Part shown: one piece after another, positions 37,006 through 45,439 of the stretch | Position numbering within the stretch: position 1 is the first letter of the stretch | Layout: the number at the start of each line of letters is the position of its first letter | Source: Pseudomonas sp. ERMR1:02 | GTDB taxonomy: Bacteria > Pseudomonadota > Gammaproteobacteria > Pseudomonadales > Pseudomonadaceae | Direction: 5' to 3' | DNA: 64,000 nucleotides | NCBI RefSeq assembly: GCF_002277815.1 | Contig: NZ_NKJI01000009.1 | Coordinates: 124,001 to 188,000, forward strand | The notes under the pieces: model-generated | Told to the model about the DNA's origin: nothing | Database searches by the model: none | Seen by the model: the letters and a program-made list of their open reading frames with translations, nothing else | Program-made: the position numbers and the translations under genes

Positions 37006-38400
37006 TCAATAGATGTCTTTTGACAGCAAGGTGAAGGGCGTCTTTACCAGGATTTTCACATCCAGCCACAACGACCAGTTATTGATGTACTTAAGGTCGA
37101 TCTCGACGCGCTTCTGCATTTTGTCGAGTGTGTCGGTCTCGCCGCGGAAGCCGCTGATTTGAGCCAGCCCGGTGATCCCCGGTTTGATTCGGTGGCGGGC
37201 CATGTAGGCGAGAATTTTGCCGGAGTAGTAGTCATTGTGTGCAATGGCATGCGGACGTGGTCCGACCAGAGCCATATGGCCTTGCAAGACATTGAACAAC
37301 TGCGGTAACTCATCGATGGAAGTGCGACGGATAAAGCGCCCGATCGGGGTAATCCGCGAGTCATTACGACTGGCTTGCTTGACCTCGTGATCGTCATGAA
37401 CGCGCATCGAGCGAAACTTCCACACCTGGATGACCTTGCCATTCCAGCCATGACGATCCTGTTTGAAGAAAACCGGACCCTGGGAGGTAAGTTTCACCGT
37501 CAGGCCAATCACCAGCAGCAATGGACTTAGAACGACAATGGCCATCAGTGCCACGCTTTTGTCGAGCAGGCTTTTGCTCAATGCGGCGGTGGGTTGGCTG
37601 GTCAGCGGGCTTTCATTCAAATGGATCGCCGGAAGGCCGTCAACATCGCTGACCGAATGATTGAGCAGGGTCAGGCTGTTCAAGTCCGGAACCCAGACGA
37701 CGTCTACGTGGGCATCCAGCAAGTCGCCATACATGGCTTCGATTTGTGCCGCTTCACTCAGGGGCAATGTGATGTACAGACGACTAATGTCGTGGGTCTT
37801 GATCAGCTCCAGTAGTGCTTCTTGCGGACCTACAACAGGTGGCGCACCCGCCTCCAGGACGGGACTGGTGTCGCAACTTACCAGGCCGACCAACGGGAAG
37901 TGCTCGAGGGTACGAAGCTTGTTAGCCAGTCCCAACGCCAGCTCGCCGGTACCGACGATCAGCGTTTTGCGCTCACTTTGAAGTGACCGTTGGTAGTACT
38001 TCGAGAAACCTTGCAGTGGGACGTACAACAACGCCTGCCCGATGTAGCTGCAGACAGCCCATACCAGAATGATTTGACGGGAAAACAGTTCATTGGCCTT
38101 GCAGAGGAAGGCGACAATAGCTAACGCTGCCAGAGTCATTGACCAGCCCATAAATAGTCTGATCAAGCCCTCCAGGTAATTGTCCTTCTTGGCATAAACG
38201 CCGCACCAGGAATATGCTGGCACCGATGCCAGTACGGTCAGTGTTGCGCACACTCGATAATAGAACTCTACCGTTCCCGTCTGGTTATAAACCAATAGAA
38301 GTAACAGGGCGACAACAAAGCCCAGGCCCAGTACCCACTGTCCCCAGAAGGTCAATCCTTTGAGAGTGGTATTTCGATTGATACGAAGATTGTTAACCAT
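37006..38400 (-). CDS. wcaJ: Undecaprenyl-phosphate sugar phosphotransferase (WcaJ/WbaP type)
   Basis: Starts the repeat unit by moving a hexose-1-phosphate onto undecaprenyl phosphate. The 464-residue protein has four N-terminal TM helices, a CoA-binding-like domain (KTLIVGTGELALGLANKL), another membrane segment (LMAIVVLSPLLLVIGLTV), and the PF02397 catalytic region: GPVFFKQDRHGWNG, VWKFRSMRVH, IDELPQLFNVLQG, LVGPRPHAIAHN, RHRIKPGITGLAQISG. The donor (glucose or galactose) cannot be told. It is transcribed downstream of the three regulators at 38.7-41 kb, separated by 349 bp. Confidence 0.93.
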   Translation of the reverse strand: MVNNLRINRNTTLKGLTFWGQWVLGLGFVVALLLLLVYNQTGTVEFYYRVCATLTVLASVPAYSWCGVYAKKDNYLEGLIRLFMGWSMTLAALAIVAFLCKANELFSRQIILVWAVCSYIGQALLYVPLQGFSKYYQRSLQSERKTLIVGTGELALGLANKLRTLEHFPLVGLVSCDTSPVLEAGAPPVVGPQEALLELIKTHDISRLYITLPLSEAAQIEAMYGDLLDAHVDVVWVPDLNSLTLLNHSVSDVDGLPAIHLNESPLTSQPTAALSKSLLDKSVALMAIVVLSPLLLVIGLTVKLTSQGPVFFKQDRHGWNGKVIQVWKFRSMRVHDDHEVKQASRNDSRITPIGRFIRRTSIDELPQLFNVLQGHMALVGPRPHAIAHNDYYSGKILAYMARHRIKPGITGLAQISGFRGETDTLDKMQKRVEIDLKYINNWSLWLDVKILVKTPFTLLSKDIY

Positions 38401-38749
38401 GCGATATCCTCAAAATACGTCCATTTGCGTGTCGACAGACAAAGCCAAAGTTGATCTGGCATGCGTTATTGTTTTTATAAAATGGTCATGCGCCGACGAA
38501 CTGAAGCGCCAATGGCGGCGCTGTTATCAGTAAATAGAATAAGTTATCGGTGCGAAGGCTGTCTGACGACTTCTAACGAGAGGTTAGTATCGCTGGCTAA
38601 TATGTTTTGGGAGGCAGGGTGCGTTATAAAAGGTCGGGAAAATAGCTGGGGGTAGTACAGATTTACATGTGTCGAGGGTAGGAGCTGACAGGAAGCCGGA
38701 GTGCGTTATTATTATTGTAGTGCACTACCAGTATGAGCGTATTATTTGC
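38401..38749. other. Gap upstream of the wcaJ-like gene
   Basis: About 350 bp with no credible gene. It should carry the wcaJ-like promoter; I see no repeat or clear operator. Confidence 0.45.
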
Positions 38750-39441
38750 TCAGCTCGGGCTTTTCCCGCGTGCGATTTTTTGTATCAAGCAATACCCACG
38801 ATTCCTGACAGCACGAAAAAGACGTTCGCCGTTGCTGGCACTCTTGAACTTTTCCTGTAGTCGGCTCAGGCACATTTCGAGACCTCGATAGTGTTCGGGT
38901 TCCCTGCCGATGCTGCGGATAAGATCCTCTTTACTGACCACGCGATCTTCATGATGCAGCATTTTCTTGAGCAGGGTGGCCTCCAGTCCGGTCAAGACAA
39001 TTTCCATATCATCTTTGATCAACGCACCACCGCCATTGCTGAATCGCCAGGTTTCAGCAATTACAGTGCGCGGTTCGGCCAAATTGGGGGTGTAATTCCG
39101 GGTGTCGTCCTGGGCTTCATCCGTCATAGAGGTAATGTTGTTGTACAGAGTGTTGAATTGCGCCGCTTGCCACTCGGTCTTGAATGTCGAAAGAATGCGC
39201 TGTGTATCATGTTTGATAACAGGCGGGGCAATTCTTTCCACGTGTGGGTAAATAAACTCCATGAGTTTAGGGGGGGAGAAGTGTGCGGGCACATTTTCTA
39301 CAAACATTTTTGCTTGTGACGTACCGAACGAGTTGTAGCGCTTGCTCGATAGCAGCGCCTCCAGCTCGAGTTGTAGTGCGGGGCTGTGGGTGACTACAAC
39401 AAAATATTTTCTGGGGGGGTTGAACTGCTTTCCATGGCCAT
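38750..39441 (-). CDS. Winged-helix transcriptional regulator, OmpR type without a normal receiver (one apparent frameshift)
   Basis: About 230 residues. The C-terminal half is a PhoB-type winged helix (VLTGLEATLLKKMLHHEDRV, SKEDLIRSIGREPEHYRGLEM, LFRAVRNRGYCLIQK). The N-terminal half has no receiver signature. ATG 39441 (MAMESSS) follows AAGGAGAG, but the frame slips at the G7 run 39413-39419; one more G gives STPPRKYFVVVTHSP. It is the third gene of a trio with an EAL-like protein and another winged-helix regulator, directly upstream of wcaJ, suggesting control of polysaccharide genes. Confidence 0.75.
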
Positions 39442-39472
39442 CTCTCCTTAATTGCAACGCCTGATAGTTGGT

Positions 39473-40228
39473 TTAAATGTTGTCGGCAGGGGAGTAGTGG
39501 CTCCCTTGGAAGTAATCAAAGGGCAACGCTCGCGCCAGTACGTGACCCGCAGCATGCTCGACTCTGTCTGCTATAAAGCTGACTTTGGTATTGTGAGCTT
39601 GCAGGGTCATGCGTTCGTAGAGTCGGTTGAATAGCTCGGGTTTTTCACCGAGTTTAAAGCCCAAGTCTAGGGCCGAAATCGAAATCTTTATATAGTCGAA
39701 TAGATTCAGGCTTGTAAAAATTTCGATACTTTCGTCGTAAACATTAAATCCATCGAATGCGATTTCGATACCGTGATCTTTCAATAGATACACGTTATGG
39801 AGGATTTTCTTTTTGTCAGTGAATCTGACCGCCGGCAAGGGTAGCTCGTTTAGCGCGACCACCAACGTCTGTCCAAGACCACGCAGGGCGTCGCTGCACT
39901 GGATCAATTCTTCAGTGAGCGCGGCATGGGCGAGTGCTGACTGATCTACACAGACAAATCGACGGCTCAGATATTTGTTCTGGCTCGAGGTGGTGCGATC
40001 TTTTAACGAGAAAGCCATCAGTCGAGTCTGCATCAGGGCTTCGCTGTAGATGCCACTCATCGGATTCGTCGCTGGTGCATGAGATGCAAGAGCGGACAGG
40101 ATCTGACTGTCGTCGGATTTTATTCTGATCTCGCTGCCAAATGGGCGGTCATCGCGTGTAAGAATCAATTGCCGAGACAAGTAGTGATTCGCACGCTCGA
40201 AGCGAGGTACGCATTCGATTGCGTTCAT
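39473..40228 (-). CDS. Degenerate EAL-domain protein
   Basis: A 251-residue protein with the fold markers of an EAL domain but without its catalytic signature: the EAL position reads SEIRIK, IAFDGFNVYDES replaces the usual DDFGxG, and FIADRVEHAAGHVLARALPF and FDYFQGSHYSPAD match the C-terminal VExxxQ/QG region. Key acidic metal ligands are missing, so it probably binds a partner or c-di-GMP without hydrolysing it. ATG 40228 (MNAIECVPR) is chosen. It sits 31 bp before the downstream regulator and 29 bp after the upstream one. Confidence 0.72.
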   Translation of the reverse strand: MNAIECVPRFERANHYLSRQLILTRDDRPFGSEIRIKSDDSQILSALASHAPATNPMSGIYSEALMQTRLMAFSLKDRTTSSQNKYLSRRFVCVDQSALAHAALTEELIQCSDALRGLGQTLVVALNELPLPAVRFTDKKKILHNVYLLKDHGIEIAFDGFNVYDESIEIFTSLNLFDYIKISISALDLGFKLGEKPELFNRLYERMTLQAHNTKVSFIADRVEHAAGHVLARALPFDYFQGSHYSPADNI

Positions 40229-40257
40229 AATGCAAAAACTCCGTTGCACCTAAGTAA

Positions 40258-40998
40258 TCAGGTTGTAGAGATCAGACCCCTGATTAAACGATATCCATAT
40301 CCGCGAATACTATGAATGGCGTTGGTGCCATACATGTCTTTTATTTTACCACGAAGGCGGCTGATCGATTTTTCCAAGGCTCTTGGGTCATAAAAATTTA
40401 TATTCAGGCCCATGATTCTGGCGATTTCATCATGGCTTAATATATGCGATTTTGTTTGGGAAAAAGCTTCAAGGATTTTCATTTCCGCAAACGATACATC
40501 GAGTTTTTTATCATCTGCGATGAGGCACATGCGAGTCGGGTCTAACATCAGGCTGTCTTTTACCTGCAATTCCGGACTACTCAAAATGCCGGAAATTTCT
40601 TCACCGCTATCGACTAACGTGCTATTGACTTTGATGCAGTAGTCGGCGCCAGCAAGATAATATTTCATCTTGTTGTAGGTGCCTGAACCGGTGATAGCTG
40701 CAAAAATTATTGACGCCATATTGTTGGCACGAAGACCTTCAATCAAGGCAACGCTCTCAGTAAACGCCTGGGGGCTATCAATGACGATAAAGACCGCACG
40801 GTAGAACTCAAGGTGCTGGTTTCTGTTGAATGAGTTGCTGTAGCACGTTGCATCAACGGTTACGTCGTTACCTACGTGGCTGGCGACTAATTCCCTGAAA
40901 CCCTCCGCTAACATTGGGGTCCGCCCAATGGTGAGAATCCCTGTCTGCTCCTTTGCTAGGCTGTGACTCAATGTCGTTTTGTTCCCTGTAAGCATCAT
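40258..40998 (-). CDS. Response-regulator-like protein with pseudo-receiver and winged helix
   Basis: A 246-residue protein. The N-terminal part follows receiver layout (GILTIGRTPMLAEGFREL, YRAVFIVIDSPQAF, AGADYCIKVNS) but lacks the acidic pair at the end of beta-1, so normal phosphorylation is doubtful. The C-terminal winged helix is clear: LDVSFAEMKILEAFSQTKSH, ALEKSISRLRGKIKDMYG, IHSIRGYGYRLIRG. It heads the regulator trio upstream of the wcaJ-like gene; an unphosphorylated or ligand-driven regulator is likely. Confidence 0.75.
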   Translation of the reverse strand: MMLTGNKTTLSHSLAKEQTGILTIGRTPMLAEGFRELVASHVGNDVTVDATCYSNSFNRNQHLEFYRAVFIVIDSPQAFTESVALIEGLRANNMASIIFAAITGSGTYNKMKYYLAGADYCIKVNSTLVDSGEEISGILSSPELQVKDSLMLDPTRMCLIADDKKLDVSFAEMKILEAFSQTKSHILSHDEIARIMGLNINFYDPRALEKSISRLRGKIKDMYGTNAIHSIRGYGYRLIRGLISTT

Positions 40999-41570
40999 GC
41001 TTTGACTCGGCTGGGTGCTGACGGTTGGATGTTAAAGCACTGATTCTCATCTGTGACTGACAATTGGTAACATTTCATCGAATTTTGAAGTGGACGTCAC
41101 GTTTTTTTTAACATTGGGGGCGAATATGACGTGATCGATTGGGTTCGTGAGGTTTGGATGCCGAGCTCTCCAGGTCCGTTTCTGGTTTTAACGTGACATA
41201 GCATTGTGCTATCTTTTGTCCCGATCTCCTGATTTCCCGAACCAATAAGCGGTACGTGTGGATGAAGCGTAGATTGGTTTTCAGTTTTTTAACAGAAATG
41301 ATCAACCCTTGGGACTTTGCCTTTTCGCGCTAAAGTTTTGGTGTTTTTGCCTAACAATATGTCCAGTGATAAGCGATATATAACTCTTCAAGCGTTAATT
41401 TTGGTGATAGACATTTGATAACAAAGGATTTTCTTACGCGGCCTGATGCGTTTTAATTTCGCGTTCGCCAGGTGGTCTTTGTCGGGGGTTGGATAAGCTC
41501 AGTTGCGATGAGTTCCAGGTGTTTGAATAGCAACAGGCCCTCATGCGATCAACGGGCGAACGGGGGATTA
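40999..41570. other. Gene-free region between the regulator trio and the uppP relic
   Basis: About 570 bp, AT-rich in places. A 65-residue ORF at 41108-41305 on the minus strand has no supporting features. The trio promoter is expected just above 40998. Confidence 0.45.
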
Positions 41571-41964
41571 ATGGATCTGTGGACTACCGTAACTGTTTGA
41601 TTTTGGACTGGTTGTAGGACTTACCGAGTTTTTGCCATATCAGTACCGCATCAGATTATTGTTGCGGATTTGCTCGACTTCGGCGGTGAACGAGCGATGG
41701 CGTTCAATATCATTATCAACTGGGCGCTATCCTGGCTGTTGTCTGGGAGTTTCGGACCTGTTCCAGGCCAGTGACTTGCCGGTTTTTGCCCCAGGCTTCG
41801 TGACAGCGTTCTTTTTCGCCGTGATCGCCTTACGTGGCTTGCTCAAGTTTATTGCCAGCCACAGTTACGCCGCATTCGCGTGGTATCGGATTGCATTCGG
41901 CTTGCTGACCCTGGCGACATGGGGATTCGGTTGGGTCAATTGGACTGACGCGGCGGCGCTCTGA
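41571..41964 (+). pseudogene. uppP: Undecaprenyl-diphosphatase gene relic (internal deletion)
   Basis: The 5' part starts MDLWT and, after an early stop and degraded stretch, reads [20 protein letters not shown], typical of the Pseudomonas UppP N-terminal region. The 3' part reads [20 protein letters not shown]...[18 protein letters not shown], the UppP C-terminus. About 150 central codons, including part of the catalytic region, are gone. Several substitutions and a stop show real decay, unlike the clean single-base slips elsewhere. Confidence 0.85.
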
Positions 41965-42011
41965 ACATGCGCACCAGGTTGCGGAGCCCGCAGCCTGGTG
42001 TTGAAGAACGT

Positions 42012-43007
42012 TTAACGCCCTTCAAGCAACTGCGCCGCCTGATCCAGCAATGCCAACGGCTCTTTGGCCTTGTGAATATCCACCGACAACAACTGCCGAA
42101 ACTTGCGCGCCCCCGGAAACCCGGTGCCCAGCCCCAACACATGTCGAGTGATGTGGTGCATTGAACCGCCTGCGTCGATGTGCGCGGCGATATACGGCCG
42201 CAACTGCGACAGCGCCTCAGCGCGAGTGATCACCGGTGCCGTGCTGCCGAACAGCTGCTGATCCACTTCAGCCATCACATAAGGATTGTGATACGCCTCG
42301 CGGCCCAGCATCACGCCGTCGAACGTCTGCAAATGCTCGTGACAGGCCTCCAGCGTCTTGATCCCGCCGTTGAGAATAATCTCCAGTTCCGGAAAATCTG
42401 CCTTCAACCGCGCCGCCACGTCATAACGCAGGGGCGGAATGTCGCGGTTCTCCTTCGGCGACAACCCCTCCAGAATCGCAATCCGCGCATGCACGGTAAA
42501 ACTCGTGCACCCGGCCTCGCGAACCGTACCGACGAAATCACATAACTCTTCGTAACTGTCGCGCCCATTAATACCGATGCGATGCTTCACCGTCACCGGA
42601 ATCGACACTGCATCGCGCATCGCCTTCACACAATCAGCCACCAACTGCGGATGCCCCATCAGGCACGCGCCAATCATATTGTTCTGCACCCGATCACTCG
42701 GACAGCCGACATTCAGATTCACCTCGTCGTAGCCGTGCTCCTGGGCCATGCGTGCGCAGGCGGCCAGGTCCAGCGGCACACTGCCGCCGAGCTGCAAGGC
42801 TAGCGGATGCTCGGCTTCGTTGTGGCGCAGGAAGCGTTCGTGATCGCCGTTGAGCAAGGCACCGGTGGTGACCATTTCGGTGTAGAGCAGGGCGTTTTTC
42901 GACAGTAGGCGTAGGAAGAAACGGCAGTGTCTATCCGTCCAGTCCATCATCGGAGCGACGGAAAAGCGGCGGGAGAGCGGGGCGGGTGTGGCGATGGGTG
43001 CGGGCAT
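42012..43007 (-). CDS. dusA: tRNA-dihydrouridine(20/20a) synthase DusA
   Basis: Reduces uridines in the tRNA D-loop with FMN. The 331-residue protein has RRFSVAPMMDWTDRHCRFF, LQLGGSVPLDLA, EVNLNVGCPSDRVQNNMIG with the catalytic Cys, VTVKHRIGINGRDSYEEL, FTVHARIAILEGLSPKENR, NGGIKT and VMLGREAYHNPY. The start at 43007 has no strong ribosome site; the MAP-like MMDWTDR motif fixes the frame. Clean frame throughout. Confidence 0.96.
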   Translation of the reverse strand: MPAPIATPAPLSRRFSVAPMMDWTDRHCRFFLRLLSKNALLYTEMVTTGALLNGDHERFLRHNEAEHPLALQLGGSVPLDLAACARMAQEHGYDEVNLNVGCPSDRVQNNMIGACLMGHPQLVADCVKAMRDAVSIPVTVKHRIGINGRDSYEELCDFVGTVREAGCTSFTVHARIAILEGLSPKENRDIPPLRYDVAARLKADFPELEIILNGGIKTLEACHEHLQTFDGVMLGREAYHNPYVMAEVDQQLFGSTAPVITRAEALSQLRPYIAAHIDAGGSMHHITRHVLGLGTGFPGARKFRQLLSVDIHKAKEPLALLDQAAQLLEGR

Positions 43008-43214
43008 TGGGGATCTGGAATCGGTGAGGCTGGGAGGTGGGGGAGTTTAACAGGAATGGGGCTAGCGGGGCTGAAGGGAGTCTAGTGGTGGTTGTTCAGG
43101 CAAGCGAGAGCAGGGAGGGGACAAGGCTCTGCGAGAAAATAGATCTGTCCCCATTTTTTGTCCCTCCTTCGGGTAAACCCAGCGACAAAATAGCGGCTGG
43201 ATGTCGCACACATA

Positions 43215-43236
43215 GTGTACGATAATCCTCGTACAC
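43215..43236. promoter_or_regulatory. Palindromic operator of the toxin-antitoxin-like pair
   Basis: GTGTACGA and TCGTACAC form a perfect 8-bp inverted repeat around TAATCC, ending 13 bp before the ATG at 43250. Its place over the expected promoter fits autoregulation by the downstream zinc-finger/RHH-like protein. Confidence 0.7.
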
Positions 43237-43249
43237 ATTAAGGGTCGCA

Positions 43250-43540
43250 ATGGAAAAAGGCTTCAAAAAAGCCAAGCGCGATGTGCTAGCGGCTCTGGAG
43301 ACGGGCGATTATCAGCATGTTGCTCGCGGCTCGATCAATGTCAAAAACTTACTGGCAACTGGGGAGGTCTCAGCTCAGGAGGTGATTGAGATCATCAAGA
43401 AATGCAGCGGCACGCAGCACAGCTGTAGCCCACATCATTCTGTCCCCGGTATCGAAGTCCATGTGCTAAAGACAGGGACCTGGTACATAAAATTCTTTTT
43501 TATCGATCCAAGCGCTTGGTTCATTAGCGTCCATCGGTGA
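43250..43540 (+). CDS. MqsR-like putative toxin
   Basis: A 96-residue basic protein (MEKGFKKAKRDVLAALETGD at the start) whose end TWYIKFFFIDPSAWFISVHR resembles the last strands of MqsR-type RNases (YxKxxx..xxxxSFKEK), and whose NVKNLLATGEVSAQEV segment resembles the MqsR N-terminal helix. Size and gene order (toxin first, antitoxin second, as in mqsRA) support the call, but similarity is weak. AAGGG precedes the ATG at good spacing; a palindromic operator lies upstream. The stop TGA is directly followed by the GTG of the next gene. Confidence 0.5.
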   Translation: MEKGFKKAKRDVLAALETGDYQHVARGSINVKNLLATGEVSAQEVIEIIKKCSGTQHSCSPHHSVPGIEVHVLKTGTWYIKFFFIDPSAWFISVHR

Positions 43541-44182
43541 GTGAACTTCATGAAGCTTCTATTCGAAGGCGATCACGGTAAGGCTCTATGTGAGCACTGC
43601 CAACAGGTTGTCACTACGACTTATGTGCGCCGTAATGTGCCCTTCAGTGATGGCCACGGCGAGGCGAAGGACGTCTTGGTTGGGATTTGCGACGTTTGTG
43701 AAACTGTCGTTGCAATCCCGGCGCAATCGACTCCGGCGATCAAAGAGGCGCGCAAGCATCAATTGACCCCCATCGAAGCGCGACTGCCAGCGATCTACCT
43801 TGATGTCTTGGATGCAGCTATGCATGTGGTGACCAAAGAGGCTAGCGTGCAGACTCGAAAGTTATTCATCAGTTACTACTTGAGAGAGCTGGTAGAGACA
43901 AAAGCTGCTGACCGCTTGCAGAGAACACATTACGAATTTTCTCAGTGGTTCTCGAAGCAGATGACGTGTCGCCACTTGACTCCCTCGCGCTCGATGAAGC
44001 GGCTGTCGATGAAGGTGAATTCTTATGTGGCAGACGACTTCATAATACTCCTCGAGGCGACCCATATGACTCGCACAGATCTTCTCAAGTCTGTGATCTG
44101 GCACATCCAGGAGGATGTGATTGAACATAGAAACCCTGTCGTCATCTCTGATCTGCAGCGTTTGACGAGAGTCGCCATGTAA
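43541..44182 (+). CDS. MqsA-like zinc-finger antitoxin with a C-terminal ribbon-helix-helix-like region
   Basis: A 210-213-residue protein (GTG 43541 or ATG 43550). Residues ~15-60 are an MqsA/YgiT-type zinc finger: CEHC, then about 30 residues, then CDVC, leading into IPAQSTPAIKEARKHQ. The rest is helical and ends with KRLSMKVNSYVADDFIILLE and MTRTDLLKSVIWHI, which reads like a ribbon-helix-helix. The usual MqsA HTH_3 domain is absent. The gene starts right at the toxin stop, so both are one operon under the palindrome. DNA binding by the C-terminus is inference. Confidence 0.6.
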   Translation: MNFMKLLFEGDHGKALCEHCQQVVTTTYVRRNVPFSDGHGEAKDVLVGICDVCETVVAIPAQSTPAIKEARKHQLTPIEARLPAIYLDVLDAAMHVVTKEASVQTRKLFISYYLRELVETKAADRLQRTHYEFSQWFSKQMTCRHLTPSRSMKRLSMKVNSYVADDFIILLEATHMTRTDLLKSVIWHIQEDVIEHRNPVVISDLQRLTRVAM

Positions 44183-44245
44183 AACGAGAAAGGCCCGCGT
44201 ATGCGGTAATGCTGTTCACTTAAGACACGATAAAAAGGCTTGCCT

Positions 44246-44341
44246 CCGTAGGAGCAAAGCTTGCTCGCGATGACGGCGGTACATTCAACAGGGATCCTGG
44301 CTGACAGACCGCTATCGCGAGCAAGCTTTGCTCCTACAGGT
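44246..44341. repeat. REP doublet
   Basis: GTAGGAGCAAAGCTTGCTCGCGA (44249 on) and its inverted copy ending GCTTTGCTCCTAC at 44338 face each other across ~45 bp. Follows the antitoxin-like gene. Confidence 0.88.
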
Positions 44342-44404
44342 TTACGTGTTTTCCCATGCTTTCGTATGGACACGGTCTTAAGTGAACAGCGTTGCGCGTA
44401 TGGA

Positions 44405-44927
44405 AAAAGGGAAAAAGGGGACGTATTTATTTTCAGTCCAAGGCATGGTGAAGACCCGGCTGGTTCGCTGCGCACAATTTGATCCCCATTTTTGAAAGTC
44501 ACCATCCATCTATTCAACGCAGACTCCAGACGTTATCGGCAAGCTATCGACAAAAGCGGCAATCTGCCTGCTACCGCGCAAGTGCACTGTAGGCACTTGC
44601 GGGCTTGTTGCCAGGCGCACCGCCTCGATCCCAGGGCGGTAGCCACGATCGAAATTCCACACGAAGTTCAGAAAGGTCAGAACGCCCGGTCAAGCTTCTC
44701 TGTGCAACCTGCTGCAAGCTCAGGGCGAGGGCGTTTCCTTAGGCTACGTATGATCACCCGGGTGAAACAGGTGAGCCGCGACGTGTCGAGCCAGATGATC
44801 AGGTCGGTTCGGGGTAGGCGAAGGTCGAAGGTACGCCGCGCATAGCTACCTTCACAAATCCAGGCATCAGGGGCGATCGCTTCGCGGACACGTGCGTGGA
44901 ACGCTCTGCGTTGGGTTCAAACCAGTG
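44405..44927. repeat. Left copy of a ~0.5-kb duplication
   Basis: Matches 48200-48725 with scattered substitutions and small indels. Both copies open with an AAAAGGGGAC...TTTATTTT-type stretch and TCAGTCCAAGGCA, then AAGTCACCATCCATCTATTCA, then the 3' part of the P-loop kinase gene. The two copies bracket the tailspike module and an IS66 fragment. Confidence 0.88.
44510..44927 (-). pseudogene. P-loop kinase 3' fragment (duplicate)
   Basis: The minus strand contains the last two thirds of the kinase gene found intact at 48316-48851, with small deletions that break the frame and no P-loop. Its 3' end reads QIAAFVDSLPITSGVCVE and keeps TTTT where the other copy has TTT. Confidence 0.8.
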
Positions 44928-44985
44928 AAAAGGGGGAGGATTTATTTTGCGCATATTTTTCGCAAAAAATAAATCCGTCCCCTTT
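44928..44985. repeat. AT-rich inverted repeat with GGGGA...TTTATTTT arms
   Basis: AAAGGGGGAGGATTTATTTT pairs with AAATAAATCCGTCCCCTTT around GCGCATATTTTTCGC, which pairs too. The same arms occur singly at 44409-44430 and 48204-48240 and partly at 43137-43163, so it is a dispersed hairpin family of this region. Confidence 0.7.
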
Positions 44986-45083
44986 CTTTGCAGTCCCCTT
45001 TCTTTGCTCGGGCCTCAGCCCACAAGGTTCGGGCGAAAATGTTGCGCTCTTTTTCATTTACTGTCACAACTTTTCTCCAGGCG

Positions 45084-45109
45084 AAAAAAAGCCCGCACGA
45101 CGGCAGGCT
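45084..45109 (-). terminator. Terminator of the tailspike module
   Basis: On the minus strand AGCCTGCCGTCGTGCGGGCT forms a short stem followed by seven T's, just past the 84-residue ORF. Confidence 0.7.
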
Positions 45110-45129
45110 GCTTGTTGTTCGGATAGCGG

Positions 45130-45384
45130 TCAGCAGTCGATTGCATCCGCAAACTCTGATAGCGTTCTAAGGTATTCATAACCCTGCTTGATCGGGTTGT
45201 CCCCGTTTAGGTTATAGGCACACTGAATGCTCCCGTTGTTGAAAGGCGCATCAGTGCTGGACGCCATGTAAAACGCGACGAAATCGATGCGCTCATTTCC
45301 AAGGCTAATCGTGACTCCGCTGGTCTTGATATAGGCGTCCGCGACATAGATGCCTCGAAAATTTATGGTTTGCTTAAGAGCCAT
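45130..45384 (-). CDS. Small phage-tail-associated-like protein
   Basis: 84 residues: MALKQTINFRGIYVADAYIK, later DFVAFYMASSTDAPFNNGSI and a C-terminal EYLRTLSEFADAIDC. I recall similar short proteins next to phage tail fibre genes but cannot name a family. AGGGGC lies at good distance from the ATG. It follows the tailspike-like gene by 55 bp and ends before a terminator, so both form a two-gene unit. Confidence 0.65.
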   Translation of the reverse strand: MALKQTINFRGIYVADAYIKTSGVTISLGNERIDFVAFYMASSTDAPFNNGSIQCAYNLNGDNPIKQGYEYLRTLSEFADAIDC

Positions 45385-45439
45385 AAGTGCCCCTAAATAA
45401 AGTGAGCCCCTGACATTAGAGGCCGTGCAGTTTAAAGTT

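Noticed and set aside
41108..41305. 65-residue minus-strand ORF
   Set aside because: No ribosome site, no recognisable motif, and AT-rich intergenic context.
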